From Bog-366 sp964501985 (GTDB lineage: Bacteria > Acidobacteriota > Terriglobia > UBA7540): a stretch of DNA of 64,000 nt. A program made the position numbers and the translations under genes. How positions within the stretch are numbered: the first letter of the stretch is position 1; each line of letters starts with the position of its first letter. A model generated the notes under the pieces. It did no database searches, had not been told where the DNA came from, and saw only the letters and a program-made list of their open reading frames with translations. Shown here piece by piece: positions 50,935 to 58,457 of this stretch. The stretch is from contig CAZCVY010000001.1 of assembly GCA_964501985.1 (NCBI GenBank), positions 26,146 through 90,145 of the forward strand, read 5' to 3'.

Positions 50935-51744
50935 CTATCGCAGCATCGAGAAGCCCGTGGGCGCAAGGAACATGTTGGTAATGTTGCGCACAATCTCCCC
51001 GCCATGCCGGACGGACTCGTCGCGAATCCTCACCCAATCAGGGTCGGCGCCGAAAGTGGCCCAAGCCTTTTCGCGGTGAGATTCACTTTCAAAGGGAATC
51101 AGATAAGCCATGTTGGGCTGGTTGGGCCCAAAGATCGTGTCCGCGTAAAGGACGGGGTGGATGCCGCTCTTGTGGAAGACATCGATCTCGCCCGATTTGC
51201 CGAATCGGTCGTGCAAGTATCCAAGCTGGCGATTCGTCGGCGATTCATAGATGCGCAGCTCGTAGAGCTTGTGGGGCGGCTCGCTGGCTGGAGTCGCGGT
51301 GAGCGGCGGGCAAAAGTCGGTCGCGCGGAGCAACGTCGATTCCACACGGTGAAACGCCGGTTCGTCTTTTTCGACCTCCTCGGCTGCTGCCAGGTAGTCG
51401 GGATCGGAGCCAAGCTTTCCCCACTGGCTCTCCATTTCCGCAAGGCTGGGGTAGGTGAACACGATCAACGTCGTCGGCAGGCTCGTGCCCACGGTGACGT
51501 TGAAGAACCCCATGGGTCCAAAGCCGTGCTTTTGGCAAATCGGCAGGAGCCGCGTTTCCAGCCATTTCGCCATTCGCGCCGTCTGGCTGCCGTTCTGCAT
51601 GTGAACGTAATAGAACTCAAAATAGGAAGAACTCATGGGTTTGTCTCCAGTTGGAATTGCCGCGAACGAGGATTTCCATGCGGCCGTCAAGCCGATCGCC
51701 GTTGCGGGTATGTCCCTCATCAGGAATGTTCGCCGATCCGTCAT
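50935..51744 (-). CDS. NIPSNAP-family protein with Tat-like signal
   Basis: A 269-aa protein. N-terminal DRRTFLMRDIPATAIGLTAA is a twin-arginine-like signal. The rest consists of two ferredoxin-like NIPSNAP modules: YFEFYYVHMQNGSQTARMAK through SLAEMESQWGKL, and LYELRIYESPTNRQLGYLHD through PNMAYLIPFESESHREKAW. Paired modules are usual. SD AGAGG precedes the ATG. Function in bacteria is unknown. In acidobacteria and planctomycetes such genes lie near sugar oxidoreductases, as here. It converges with the NTF2-like gene. Confidence 0.88.
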   Translation of the reverse strand: MTDRRTFLMRDIPATAIGLTAAWKSSFAAIPTGDKPMSSSYFEFYYVHMQNGSQTARMAKWLETRLLPICQKHGFGPMGFFNVTVGTSLPTTLIVFTYPSLAEMESQWGKLGSDPDYLAAAEEVEKDEPAFHRVESTLLRATDFCPPLTATPASEPPHKLYELRIYESPTNRQLGYLHDRFGKSGEIDVFHKSGIHPVLYADTIFGPNQPNMAYLIPFESESHREKAWATFGADPDWVRIRDESVRHGGEIVRNITNMFLAPTGFSMLR

Positions 51745-51978
51745 TTCGCCTCTATCACATAAAGAATGGACTCACCGTGGACAGGTCGAGATTGCGCCTT
51801 CCGGCATTCCAGCGTGAGAAAGTATACGCTCGTTTCTCTTCAACCGTATCACTTCGGTACATTTTCACTTCGCGCGAGGGTTTGAACAACTCTCTTTGGC
51901 CTTCTGCGAGCCCCGGGGCGTTTCCGATCGTCCGCCCGTCAGTCCGTCAGACATCGCGAGGTGCCAGACGCGCTTTCG

Positions 51979-54366
51979 TCATGGCGGGCGTGATTCCTCG
52001 AATCGGCATTGTGACCACACTGTCGGATCGCCTTCGGCAAGACCGGAGCCCGCCGCGCGCGCGGTGAGGGTGACGCTGCGATCACGGCTGCTGTCAATCG
52101 GCACGCGAAAAGTGAATCGGCCGCGGTCATCGGCTCGAGACAAAGGTTGCAGGAAGCGGTCAAGCACTACCTGGCGGTGGCCTGACTGATCCTCGACCGT
52201 AATGGAGACTTCCACTCCCTGCGTTCTGCCTTCGCCGACGTATGCTTCCTCAGGGATGCCAAAGTAACCCGAGAACGACGAGGCGCTCTCCGGAATTTCC
52301 ATCTCGATCTTGCTGGGGGTGCGCACGAGCAGCGCTGACGTTCCGTGAAAGATCATCACCCGCGCGGGCATAGCTGTTTCGACCGATTCCGGCTCGGGCC
52401 AGAAAACGCGCCCCTGCACATCGGCGAGCATGCGGGATGCCGAGACGCCCCTGGCCGCGCACAGAAATCCCGGCGAAGCATAGAGCCGCACGGTCAGATC
52501 GTTCCGGAATTCTAATGGCCCGCGCGTGGGGCGCTCAAAAGTCACGCTTTCCGGCGCCTTGCCGGGATGGGAAGCATAAAGGTTTATGACGTCGTAGTTG
52601 CCAACCAGCACGGGGTTCACAAGGAACGGCCGTTCCGCCATGGAAGGGATAATTCGATATCGTTCCTCGACGTGATCTCTCGCGACCCGCATGTACAGCA
52701 TATGCGGCTGATAAAGGAGAGTCGCGGCTTTCCCCAGCAAGTTCGGCGTGATGGTGACGGACATGAACAGCGGCTGGTCTCCCCACGGGCGCAAATCCAG
52801 TTTCCTACCGAAGCTCAGGGTTTCTTCATGTAAGAGCTGGAAGGCGGGAGCCACCGCGGTTCGTTGCTGCAAAACTAGGAAGTGCCCGTCCCACGCAACG
52901 GGAACGTAATTATTCAGCACGTAATTCAACGCGGCAGAATCTTCCAGAGTGGGAAAGCGGCCGTCGGTGGCTTCGTGGCAGAGCAGGACAAAGTGAGGAC
53001 GTCCGGTACTGCGGAAATATTCCTCATTGAGGTCCTGGAGTGCGGGCGTATACGCCACAAGCCCTTGAATGACCGGGCGCGGCTGGTAATTCATCTCATT
53101 GACCAACGGAGCCAGCAGCCGGTAGTTCATGACGTCCACGGATTCGTTGCCGATGACATCTTTCGCGTGGTCGATTCGGAGCATCGGAACGCTTTGCGTA
53201 TCACGGCAGTTCGCATAGAGCGCGTCCGAGTGCCCGCGCACAATGGCAAGGATCGCCTCGGCGTTGTGGACAATGCGCCGGGGCCAATCAACGACGGGCC
53301 GCCGGGCAAAACCTGAGATCTGAAAATTCGCCCCAACCAGGCAAAGCGCCATGCCGGCGGCGAAGGTGGCCTCCAGCGTCCGCCGGCGAGAAGGCACGGG
53401 CGCTTTCCACAGGTCGTCGCGGAAGCAAAACGCGAGGCCCAGCGGCAGAAACCACAGGAATACAAAAGCATGCCAGTCTCCGGAGCGAGTGAATCCCTCC
53501 TTCCACGCAAGAAGAACATATTGCGCCAGCGTGATGAGGCCGGCCCAAGTAACAAGGCCGCCCCGCGTCCGCGCGATAGCCGCGATAAGTGAGCCTGCGA
53601 ACAGCGCGAGTGCACCCAGGGCGGCGCATAGCACGGTGGTCTTGGGAACCAAACTCATCGCCGCGCTGTAGCCAGATTCAAGCTCGAGGGCATGATGGAA
53701 CCATGGAACAAGGTGGGAGGGCGCCTGGCCCAAGGCTATCCAGAACGCGACGAATCCCGCCGGTGCAGCCAGCGCCAGCACAAGCGCCTTGCGGTTTTTT
53801 CGCTCCCAGAGCCAGCAGACAACAACCAGCGCAAGGCTGACGATCGCTGCGGTCAGGAACGACTCTTTGATGAGAGAGAGGACAACAAACGCAACAATCC
53901 AGAGTGGTGCTTGCCAACGCTCGCGGGGATTGTCGACGAGCAGAAGTAACGTGCCGGACGCCATCACGAAAAACGCGGTTTGGTCCAGCCCCGCGGAAAG
54001 CGTGAAGACCACCAACCAGGCGAGAAAAGCGTAGCGCACCCATCCCGGCAAGCGCCTTGCCGTCGCCGTCACTGCCAGGGCCACGAGCGCGCTCCAGAAG
54101 AAGGCGAAGGCGATGCGGGCGCCCACGAGGTGGCCCAGGCTGGTCCGAGTGCTCAGGAATCCCAGAGGCCCGAAGGTAAAGACAATCTGAGTGCCGAATT
54201 GACAATGATGCGAGGTCGCGTATTCAAGCGCCGCGTGCCAGGAGGGATCCAGTTCGAGGGGCGGTTGCTCGGTCCCGCTGAGGAAAAACGCCGACAGGCA
54301 GACCAGGATGAAACACGCCAGCCAAGCGCTTCGCTGGAGGGTTTGGGCGAGAATCCTGAAATTCAT
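51979..54366 (-). CDS. Large polytopic membrane protein of unknown function
   Basis: About 795 aa. Residues 1-370 contain roughly ten hydrophobic segments (SAWLACFILVCLSAFFLSG, IAFAFFWSALVALAVTATA, TVLCAALGALALFAGSLIAA, LCLVGANFQISGF). From about 380 there is a large soluble region (DTQSVPMLRIDHAKDVIGN, PVIQGLVAYTPALQDLNEEY) ending in a beta-rich domain. The arrangement, an acidic WTGTEQPPLELDPSW-like loop after TM1 and a soluble tail, recalls GT-C/YfhO-like proteins, but I cannot name the family. The ATG at 54366 overlaps the stop of the methyltransferase gene by ATGA, so the two are translationally coupled. Envelope glycan or lipid modification is a guess. Confidence 0.82.
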   Translation of the reverse strand: MNFRILAQTLQRSAWLACFILVCLSAFFLSGTEQPPLELDPSWHAALEYATSHHCQFGTQIVFTFGPLGFLSTRTSLGHLVGARIAFAFFWSALVALAVTATARRLPGWVRYAFLAWLVVFTLSAGLDQTAFFVMASGTLLLLVDNPRERWQAPLWIVAFVVLSLIKESFLTAAIVSLALVVVCWLWERKNRKALVLALAAPAGFVAFWIALGQAPSHLVPWFHHALELESGYSAAMSLVPKTTVLCAALGALALFAGSLIAAIARTRGGLVTWAGLITLAQYVLLAWKEGFTRSGDWHAFVFLWFLPLGLAFCFRDDLWKAPVPSRRRTLEATFAAGMALCLVGANFQISGFARRPVVDWPRRIVHNAEAILAIVRGHSDALYANCRDTQSVPMLRIDHAKDVIGNESVDVMNYRLLAPLVNEMNYQPRPVIQGLVAYTPALQDLNEEYFRSTGRPHFVLLCHEATDGRFPTLEDSAALNYVLNNYVPVAWDGHFLVLQQRTAVAPAFQLLHEETLSFGRKLDLRPWGDQPLFMSVTITPNLLGKAATLLYQPHMLYMRVARDHVEERYRIIPSMAERPFLVNPVLVGNYDVINLYASHPGKAPESVTFERPTRGPLEFRNDLTVRLYASPGFLCAARGVSASRMLADVQGRVFWPEPESVETAMPARVMIFHGTSALLVRTPSKIEMEIPESASSFSGYFGIPEEAYVGEGRTQGVEVSITVEDQSGHRQVVLDRFLQPLSRADDRGRFTFRVPIDSSRDRSVTLTARAAGSGLAEGDPTVWSQCRFEESRPP

Positions 54367-55031
54367 CGCATTGGCTTCCGTGCAATCACCAGGAATTGCT
54401 TTCCCCAAATGCGCTGCGCCAGGGGAAGCGCTAGGTACAGTCGAATCAGGAACGCCCATTGAGGAATTCGTGACCTCATGGTGAGCGGAAGGAAGCGCGG
54501 GATGACGAGTTCGGTTCGAAATCCGTTGATCTCCAAAACCTCCACCATTGATCGATCGCTGAGAGCCAAATGATGATCCCAGAAGTCCCAATACTCATCG
54601 TAGCAATACCGGATGTTTGGCCCGAGTGCAATCAGCAAACCTTGCGGGCGGAGCACCCGGTGCGCTTCGGAAAGGCAGTATGCCAAATCCGGTTTGGCCG
54701 CGAGGTGTTCGAAGAAGTTGCTGCTGAATACCACGTTGACGGACTCAGGCGGCAGGGACCATGGCTGGGTGGCCTCCTGGGAAAGTACGGTAACGCCGGG
54801 GGCGGCTTTATCCGTGGCAGTGGGATTTGAGTCCAAAGCGTACTTGTGAGCTGCTGAAATGCTGTTGATGAATTCGCAATAACCACCGCCCAGATCGAGG
54901 ACGGTGTCCGCAGGGTTGACCCACCGCTGAAAGTAGTGGCAGGCGAGGGTGCGCCACACCTTCGCGCGCTGCTGTTCAATTCCAGCAAATCGGCAGCCAT
55001 ACACCGCCTGTTGATGCTCCTGGGATGTCAT
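54363..55031 (-). CDS. Class I SAM-dependent methyltransferase
   Basis: A 222-aa methyltransferase. The SAM-binding motif I is VLDLGGGYCEFINSI, motif II KYALDSNPTATDKA, and motif III VFSSNFFEHLAAKPDLAYCL. The C-terminal half (LGPNIRYCYDEYWDFWDHHL, SMVEVLEINGF) resembles enzymes acting on glycan or lipid-linked sugars. A TATAAT sits six bases before the ATG at 55031 with only a weak purine stretch between, so it may be translated from a leaderless mRNA. An upstream TTG at 55058 is an alternative. Its stop overlaps the start of the large membrane protein, implying joint function. Confidence 0.88.
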   Translation of the reverse strand: MTSQEHQQAVYGCRFAGIEQQRAKVWRTLACHYFQRWVNPADTVLDLGGGYCEFINSISAAHKYALDSNPTATDKAAPGVTVLSQEATQPWSLPPESVNVVFSSNFFEHLAAKPDLAYCLSEAHRVLRPQGLLIALGPNIRYCYDEYWDFWDHHLALSDRSMVEVLEINGFRTELVIPRFLPLTMRSRIPQWAFLIRLYLALPLAQRIWGKQFLVIARKPMR

Positions 55032-55037
55032 GCTCTT

Positions 55038-55043
55038 ATTATA
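55038..55043 (-). promoter_or_regulatory. TATAAT -10 element six bases before the methyltransferase start
   Basis: TATAAT on the minus strand ends six bases before ATG (55031). The same distance is seen at the phoB-like gene. There is no good -35 at 17 bases. A start point on or next to the A of ATG is predicted. Confidence 0.5.
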
Positions 55044-55113
55044 TGCAAAGAATAACACTATGTTCGTTCGTAACTAGGCGCGGCCTCCGGTCTGTGTTAC
55101 CATAGCCTCGATT

Positions 55114-55305
55114 ATGCCTTCGCAACCGATCTGCCCTAGCTGCAACTCGTCCCGGATTGTAGCGTCCCCGAGCGGATTTCACCTTATCTGCTCCGATTGC
55201 CAGCAACTGCTGATTCAGGAACGTGTCAGAAAACCACGGGGAAGAACCCGGGGCAAGTTCTCACCGCCCGGGCAATCACCTGCTTCCGGGAATAAGAAAG
55301 GGTGA
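55114..55305 (+). CDS. Small zinc-ribbon protein
   Basis: A 63-aa protein with two CxxC knuckles 15 residues apart, ICPSCNSSRIVASPSGFHLI and CSDCQQLLI, which fits a rubredoxin/TFIIB-type zinc ribbon. The tail is Arg/Lys/Gly-rich (RKPRGRTRGKFS). It starts at ATG with no clear SD. TAGCCT lies five bases before it and TACCAT a little further up, so leaderless initiation is again possible. It is divergent from the methyltransferase gene. Role unknown, and a chance reading is not excluded. Confidence 0.55.
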   Translation: MPSQPICPSCNSSRIVASPSGFHLICSDCQQLLIQERVRKPRGRTRGKFSPPGQSPASGNKKG

Positions 55306-55384
55306 AGCCTGGGAGAGCACTCTATCGGGGGATCACTGCGGGCCGGCATAACGAGTCCGCACTACCCTTGATGGCAAATCTACG

Positions 55385-57289
55385 TTATGTATTGCCCGCC
55401 GGCCGAATCGTAGGGGACCCCACCGCAGCTTTCAATTCCGGGTCGGCGTTGAGAACCTCCATGACTTTCTTGGCCATTTGATTATCGATCTCGCTCTCCC
55501 GGTGAAGCACCACAGGGTACCTCACCGTGAGATCCAGGCCGTTTTCCACCAACTGAAGGCTTGCCTGCGGGCTGGGTACCGCGGCGGTAACGGCCATCAG
55601 ACCCTCCAGAGCTTGCTGCTGTTGCTCAAGGCTGGCGCGGTAGAGGGAGTAGATTGAATTAACCGCTTCCAGCATCTTTTTCTCAGCCATGGTGAAATTG
55701 CAACCACTCTGCAACTTGATATGCAGCTCATGCCAGGCATAGGCGGTACCGGGGATTTGTTTGAAGAGTGTGCCCGAGAAAAGGACGGAGTTCGAAACGA
55801 CCATTAAGCGCCCGGTGGGATGCACCTCGGAACCTGCCCCACTCAACTCCATAAGGGAAAGCCGAACCAGCCCCACATCGATGACGTCTCCGGTGACACC
55901 GGAGACAGAAATACGATCCCCCACCCGTATGCCATGCCGCCCGAGGAGGAAGAAATAGGCTGCCACCGAAAGGATGACGGTTTGCAGAGCCACCGCAATT
56001 CCGGCAGTAACGAAACCGGCAAACGTTGCCAGCGATCCGAATTCACTGACAAATCCTATAACCAGAACGACAGCCAGCAGGAAGGCGGTGACAAAGCGGC
56101 GCAGGAGCAATAGCTGATGCCGCCGCAGGGAATCCCGAACGTAGCGGAAAGTTGCCTTTCGCCAAACCTCGGAAATACCCATCACCACACCTATTCCGAT
56201 CAAGAGGAGGGCAAGGTGGGCAAGAAATGACTCGAGAACGTAGATGTATCCCTTGTGGACAGAGACTCGCCACTGCTGCAGGCTCGCTTGGCTTTCCTCC
56301 GTCAGGATAATCTCCTGCGCCAGCGGAATTGCGGCGCTCGAAATCTGTTTGAATTGGGCGGTGAGTAAAGTCATCTTCGCCCGGTTTGCTTGCACATCCG
56401 CAGAATCCTGTGCTGCCGGCAGGTTCGCCAAACCGTGTCCCTGGGCAATCGTCCCGCGGAGTTTGGTTCGGAGCGGAGTTTGCACTTCCCGGGCCGACGC
56501 AATAACCCTGTCAGCGCCTTGGATCAAGTCTTTGATCGCGCGCAGATCTCCCCAGCTCGAGAACAGAATCGCCGCTTGACCGAACAGCCCTGTCGATGGT
56601 GATGAGTTGGCGGACGAGCTGGAACCGGCGGATGAATTCCCTTTCGTGGGAGCTTGGGCAAAGAGCTCGGGAACCGATTTTTTCAAGTCATCGATCTCCA
56701 TCTGCAATCCCGCCTTCTTCCCTGTGCTCTCGGTCATAAACGACGATAACTTCTGAAGGGCCTCCTGAAGCGTCTTGTCGAACTCCAGTTGGTCCTGCAA
56801 GCTGTCCCTCTGGGAAATCATTTCCTGAAGTTTCTTCCCATAAACCTTCGGGATCTGACTGTCGAATGTCTCAATCTGGCTTTGGATTTGGCTGATTTGA
56901 GCGGCGTAGTTCGCAACTGACTTGGCGATGTTTTGTTTCTCGCCGGAGGTCTGAGAGGAGAATGAGGCGCCTGAGTCCCCTCCTTTTTCCGAGAGCAATA
57001 GCGCGGCTTCCGCGTCCGCGGATTGAAACGCGAGTTGCACCGCCTGTTTGGCCAGGGTCCGGGCATTTTCCAAATAATAGGCATCGCTTGGCTGCCCAGC
57101 GGATTCATCAGCGCTCATGAGCTGCTTGTACCATTCGATGCCGACGTCTAGATGCCGGATAATTGCAGCATTTTCGACATTGGCTTGCTGCGCCGGAGCC
57201 ACCTGGGGCGCAGCCATGCCTAGAAGGAGGGTTGCCGCAACCGCGGTCAAGCCCAATTTTCCTTTCGTAACCCTATCCCCTCGCCTCAC
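55385..57289 (-). CDS. MscS-family mechanosensitive channel with long periplasmic N-domain
   Basis: A 634-aa protein with a signal peptide (LGLTAVAATLLLGMAAPQVA), a periplasmic region of about 330 residues rich in coiled coil (ISQIQSQIETFDSQI, ISQRDSLQDQLEFDKTLQEA) with a Ser/Asn-rich linker, then TM helices (LLLIGIGVVMGISEV, FVTAFLLAVVLVIGFVSEF). The pore helix and beta domain of MscS follow (FAGFVTAGIAVALQTVILSV, RVGDRISVSGVTGDVIDVGL). It belongs to the large MscK/YbdG-like class. It would open on membrane tension at hypo-osmotic shock. A REC-PilZ gene lies 187 bases upstream on the same strand. Confidence 0.9.
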   Translation of the reverse strand: MRRGDRVTKGKLGLTAVAATLLLGMAAPQVAPAQQANVENAAIIRHLDVGIEWYKQLMSADESAGQPSDAYYLENARTLAKQAVQLAFQSADAEAALLLSEKGGDSGASFSSQTSGEKQNIAKSVANYAAQISQIQSQIETFDSQIPKVYGKKLQEMISQRDSLQDQLEFDKTLQEALQKLSSFMTESTGKKAGLQMEIDDLKKSVPELFAQAPTKGNSSAGSSSSANSSPSTGLFGQAAILFSSWGDLRAIKDLIQGADRVIASAREVQTPLRTKLRGTIAQGHGLANLPAAQDSADVQANRAKMTLLTAQFKQISSAAIPLAQEIILTEESQASLQQWRVSVHKGYIYVLESFLAHLALLLIGIGVVMGISEVWRKATFRYVRDSLRRHQLLLLRRFVTAFLLAVVLVIGFVSEFGSLATFAGFVTAGIAVALQTVILSVAAYFFLLGRHGIRVGDRISVSGVTGDVIDVGLVRLSLMELSGAGSEVHPTGRLMVVSNSVLFSGTLFKQIPGTAYAWHELHIKLQSGCNFTMAEKKMLEAVNSIYSLYRASLEQQQQALEGLMAVTAAVPSPQASLQLVENGLDLTVRYPVVLHRESEIDNQMAKKVMEVLNADPELKAAVGSPTIRPAGNT

Positions 57290-57429
57290 AATTTCTGCTC
57301 CTTACTCTTTGTCAGCACGATCGACTTACGGCCGCAGCACCATCGGGCGCAACGCCCCATTCGCATCCAATCGTCCCGCGTCGTATGTGCCTTCTTGGCC
57401 GTTATGACCCTTTTAGGCATCCCACTGCG

Positions 57430-57456
57430 GCGGAAAGGAAGGCTGAGTCTTTCCGC
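57430..57456 (-). terminator. Hairpin between the REC-PilZ and MscS genes
   Basis: GCGGAAAG (57430-57437) and CTTTCCGC (57449-57456) form an 8-bp stem with an 11-base loop just after the REC-PilZ stop. No T-run follows, so it may be an mRNA-stability element rather than a terminator. Confidence 0.35.
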
Positions 57457-57476
57457 GGTCCGGCGCCGCGTGCGTT

Positions 57477-58235
57477 CTAAATGCTCCCAGCAATATACAA
57501 CTGGATGGCTTCACGTTGTGGAGGCTTCAAGTCTAGAAAACCCAAGCCTATAACGCCACCTTCGGGTGTTGCAAACCGGACGATGGCACGCACCCTTTGC
57601 GGCCCCGTCGCAGGCTCCTCGTGCTCGGCGAAAAGCCCTTTTCGCGGCTTTTGCACGGGGTGTGCAGGTTTTGAGATTTGGGGCATCAGGAATTCCAACT
57701 CCAAAATCTGACCAACCGCGACGCCACCCGAAGGTCTCACCGACATTCCGCCTTCGCTAATCTCCACGCTCTCGCCCACGAATCTGTTCCTCTCGACATC
57801 TCCAAAAGCGCATGTCACCGGCGTCCGATAGGGCAACCGGTGATGGCGTCTTTTTTCCGTTTCCATGGCGCCGCGCACAGCGTTGAAAAGGTGATAACAG
57901 CGTTCGCGATTCGGGGGCTTCGCGGCGAAGAACGTCACACCGGCGTTAAATCCTTTGCGCATCGTGTCGAGGTCAATCTCTCCGGTCAGCATCACGATGG
58001 GAACGCTGGCATTCAGCGTCGAGCCTTTCACCTGTCGAATAAGATCGAGCGCGTCCGTGCCGGGAATCCGGTCCGCCATAACGAGACCGTCGAACTTCTG
58101 GCGTTGCAAATGCTCGACGGCCTTGTGTCCGTCCGTTACTGTCACGAGATCACACCACTTCAACGACGACATGGTTGACATCGCCAATTCCAGAACCGCA
58201 CGATCCGGGTCTGCCATCAGAATCTTGACCGCCAT
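57477..58235 (-). CDS. Receiver-PilZ protein
   Basis: A 252-aa protein. Residues 1-125 are a receiver domain with an unusual acidic pocket (ILMADPDRAV, where the usual DDE is DPD), the phospho-acceptor Asp in GLVMADRIPGTDALDLI, Thr in VMLTGEID and Lys in FFAAKPPNRE. Residues 130-250 are a PilZ domain with the RxxxR motif in RRHHRLPYRTPVT and VEISEGGMSV in place of the DxSxxG motif. It may bind c-di-GMP and couple a phosphorelay to it. The HD-GYP protein at 3750-4724 shows that c-di-GMP signalling occurs in this organism. It lies upstream of the MscS gene on the same strand. Confidence 0.88.
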   Translation of the reverse strand: MAVKILMADPDRAVLELAMSTMSSLKWCDLVTVTDGHKAVEHLQRQKFDGLVMADRIPGTDALDLIRQVKGSTLNASVPIVMLTGEIDLDTMRKGFNAGVTFFAAKPPNRERCYHLFNAVRGAMETEKRRHHRLPYRTPVTCAFGDVERNRFVGESVEISEGGMSVRPSGGVAVGQILELEFLMPQISKPAHPVQKPRKGLFAEHEEPATGPQRVRAIVRFATPEGGVIGLGFLDLKPPQREAIQLYIAGSI

Positions 58236-58396
58236 CCGGGATTATCCTGGCGCAGAGAGATTTGGCTCTCCACCCCAAGACCGCTCCTTCCTCAATCTAG
58301 TCCTGCCTTCGTAGACCCCAGTTTAGGATTTGTCCCTCCGACGGCATGATATTCGAGAGCGCCGCTTTCCACAATCGCCCCGGGATGCGAATTAGT

Positions 58397-58425
58397 TTGA
58401 ACTGACCAGGGGTACCAGCAATAAT
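58397..58425 (+). promoter_or_regulatory. Candidate promoter of the PIG-L fusion gene
   Basis: TTGAAC (58397-58402), a 17-base spacer and AATAAT (58420-58425), 33 bases before the ATG at 58458, which has a GAGGAG SD. The remaining part of the 58236-58457 gap shows no gene. Confidence 0.45.
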
Positions 58426-58457
58426 ACAGGAATCCCATATGGGAACGAGGAGAAGAG

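Noticed and set aside
54505..54525. GGTTCGAAATCC resembles a tRNA T-arm
   Set aside because: It lies inside the methyltransferase coding region, and no acceptor or anticodon arm is found around it.
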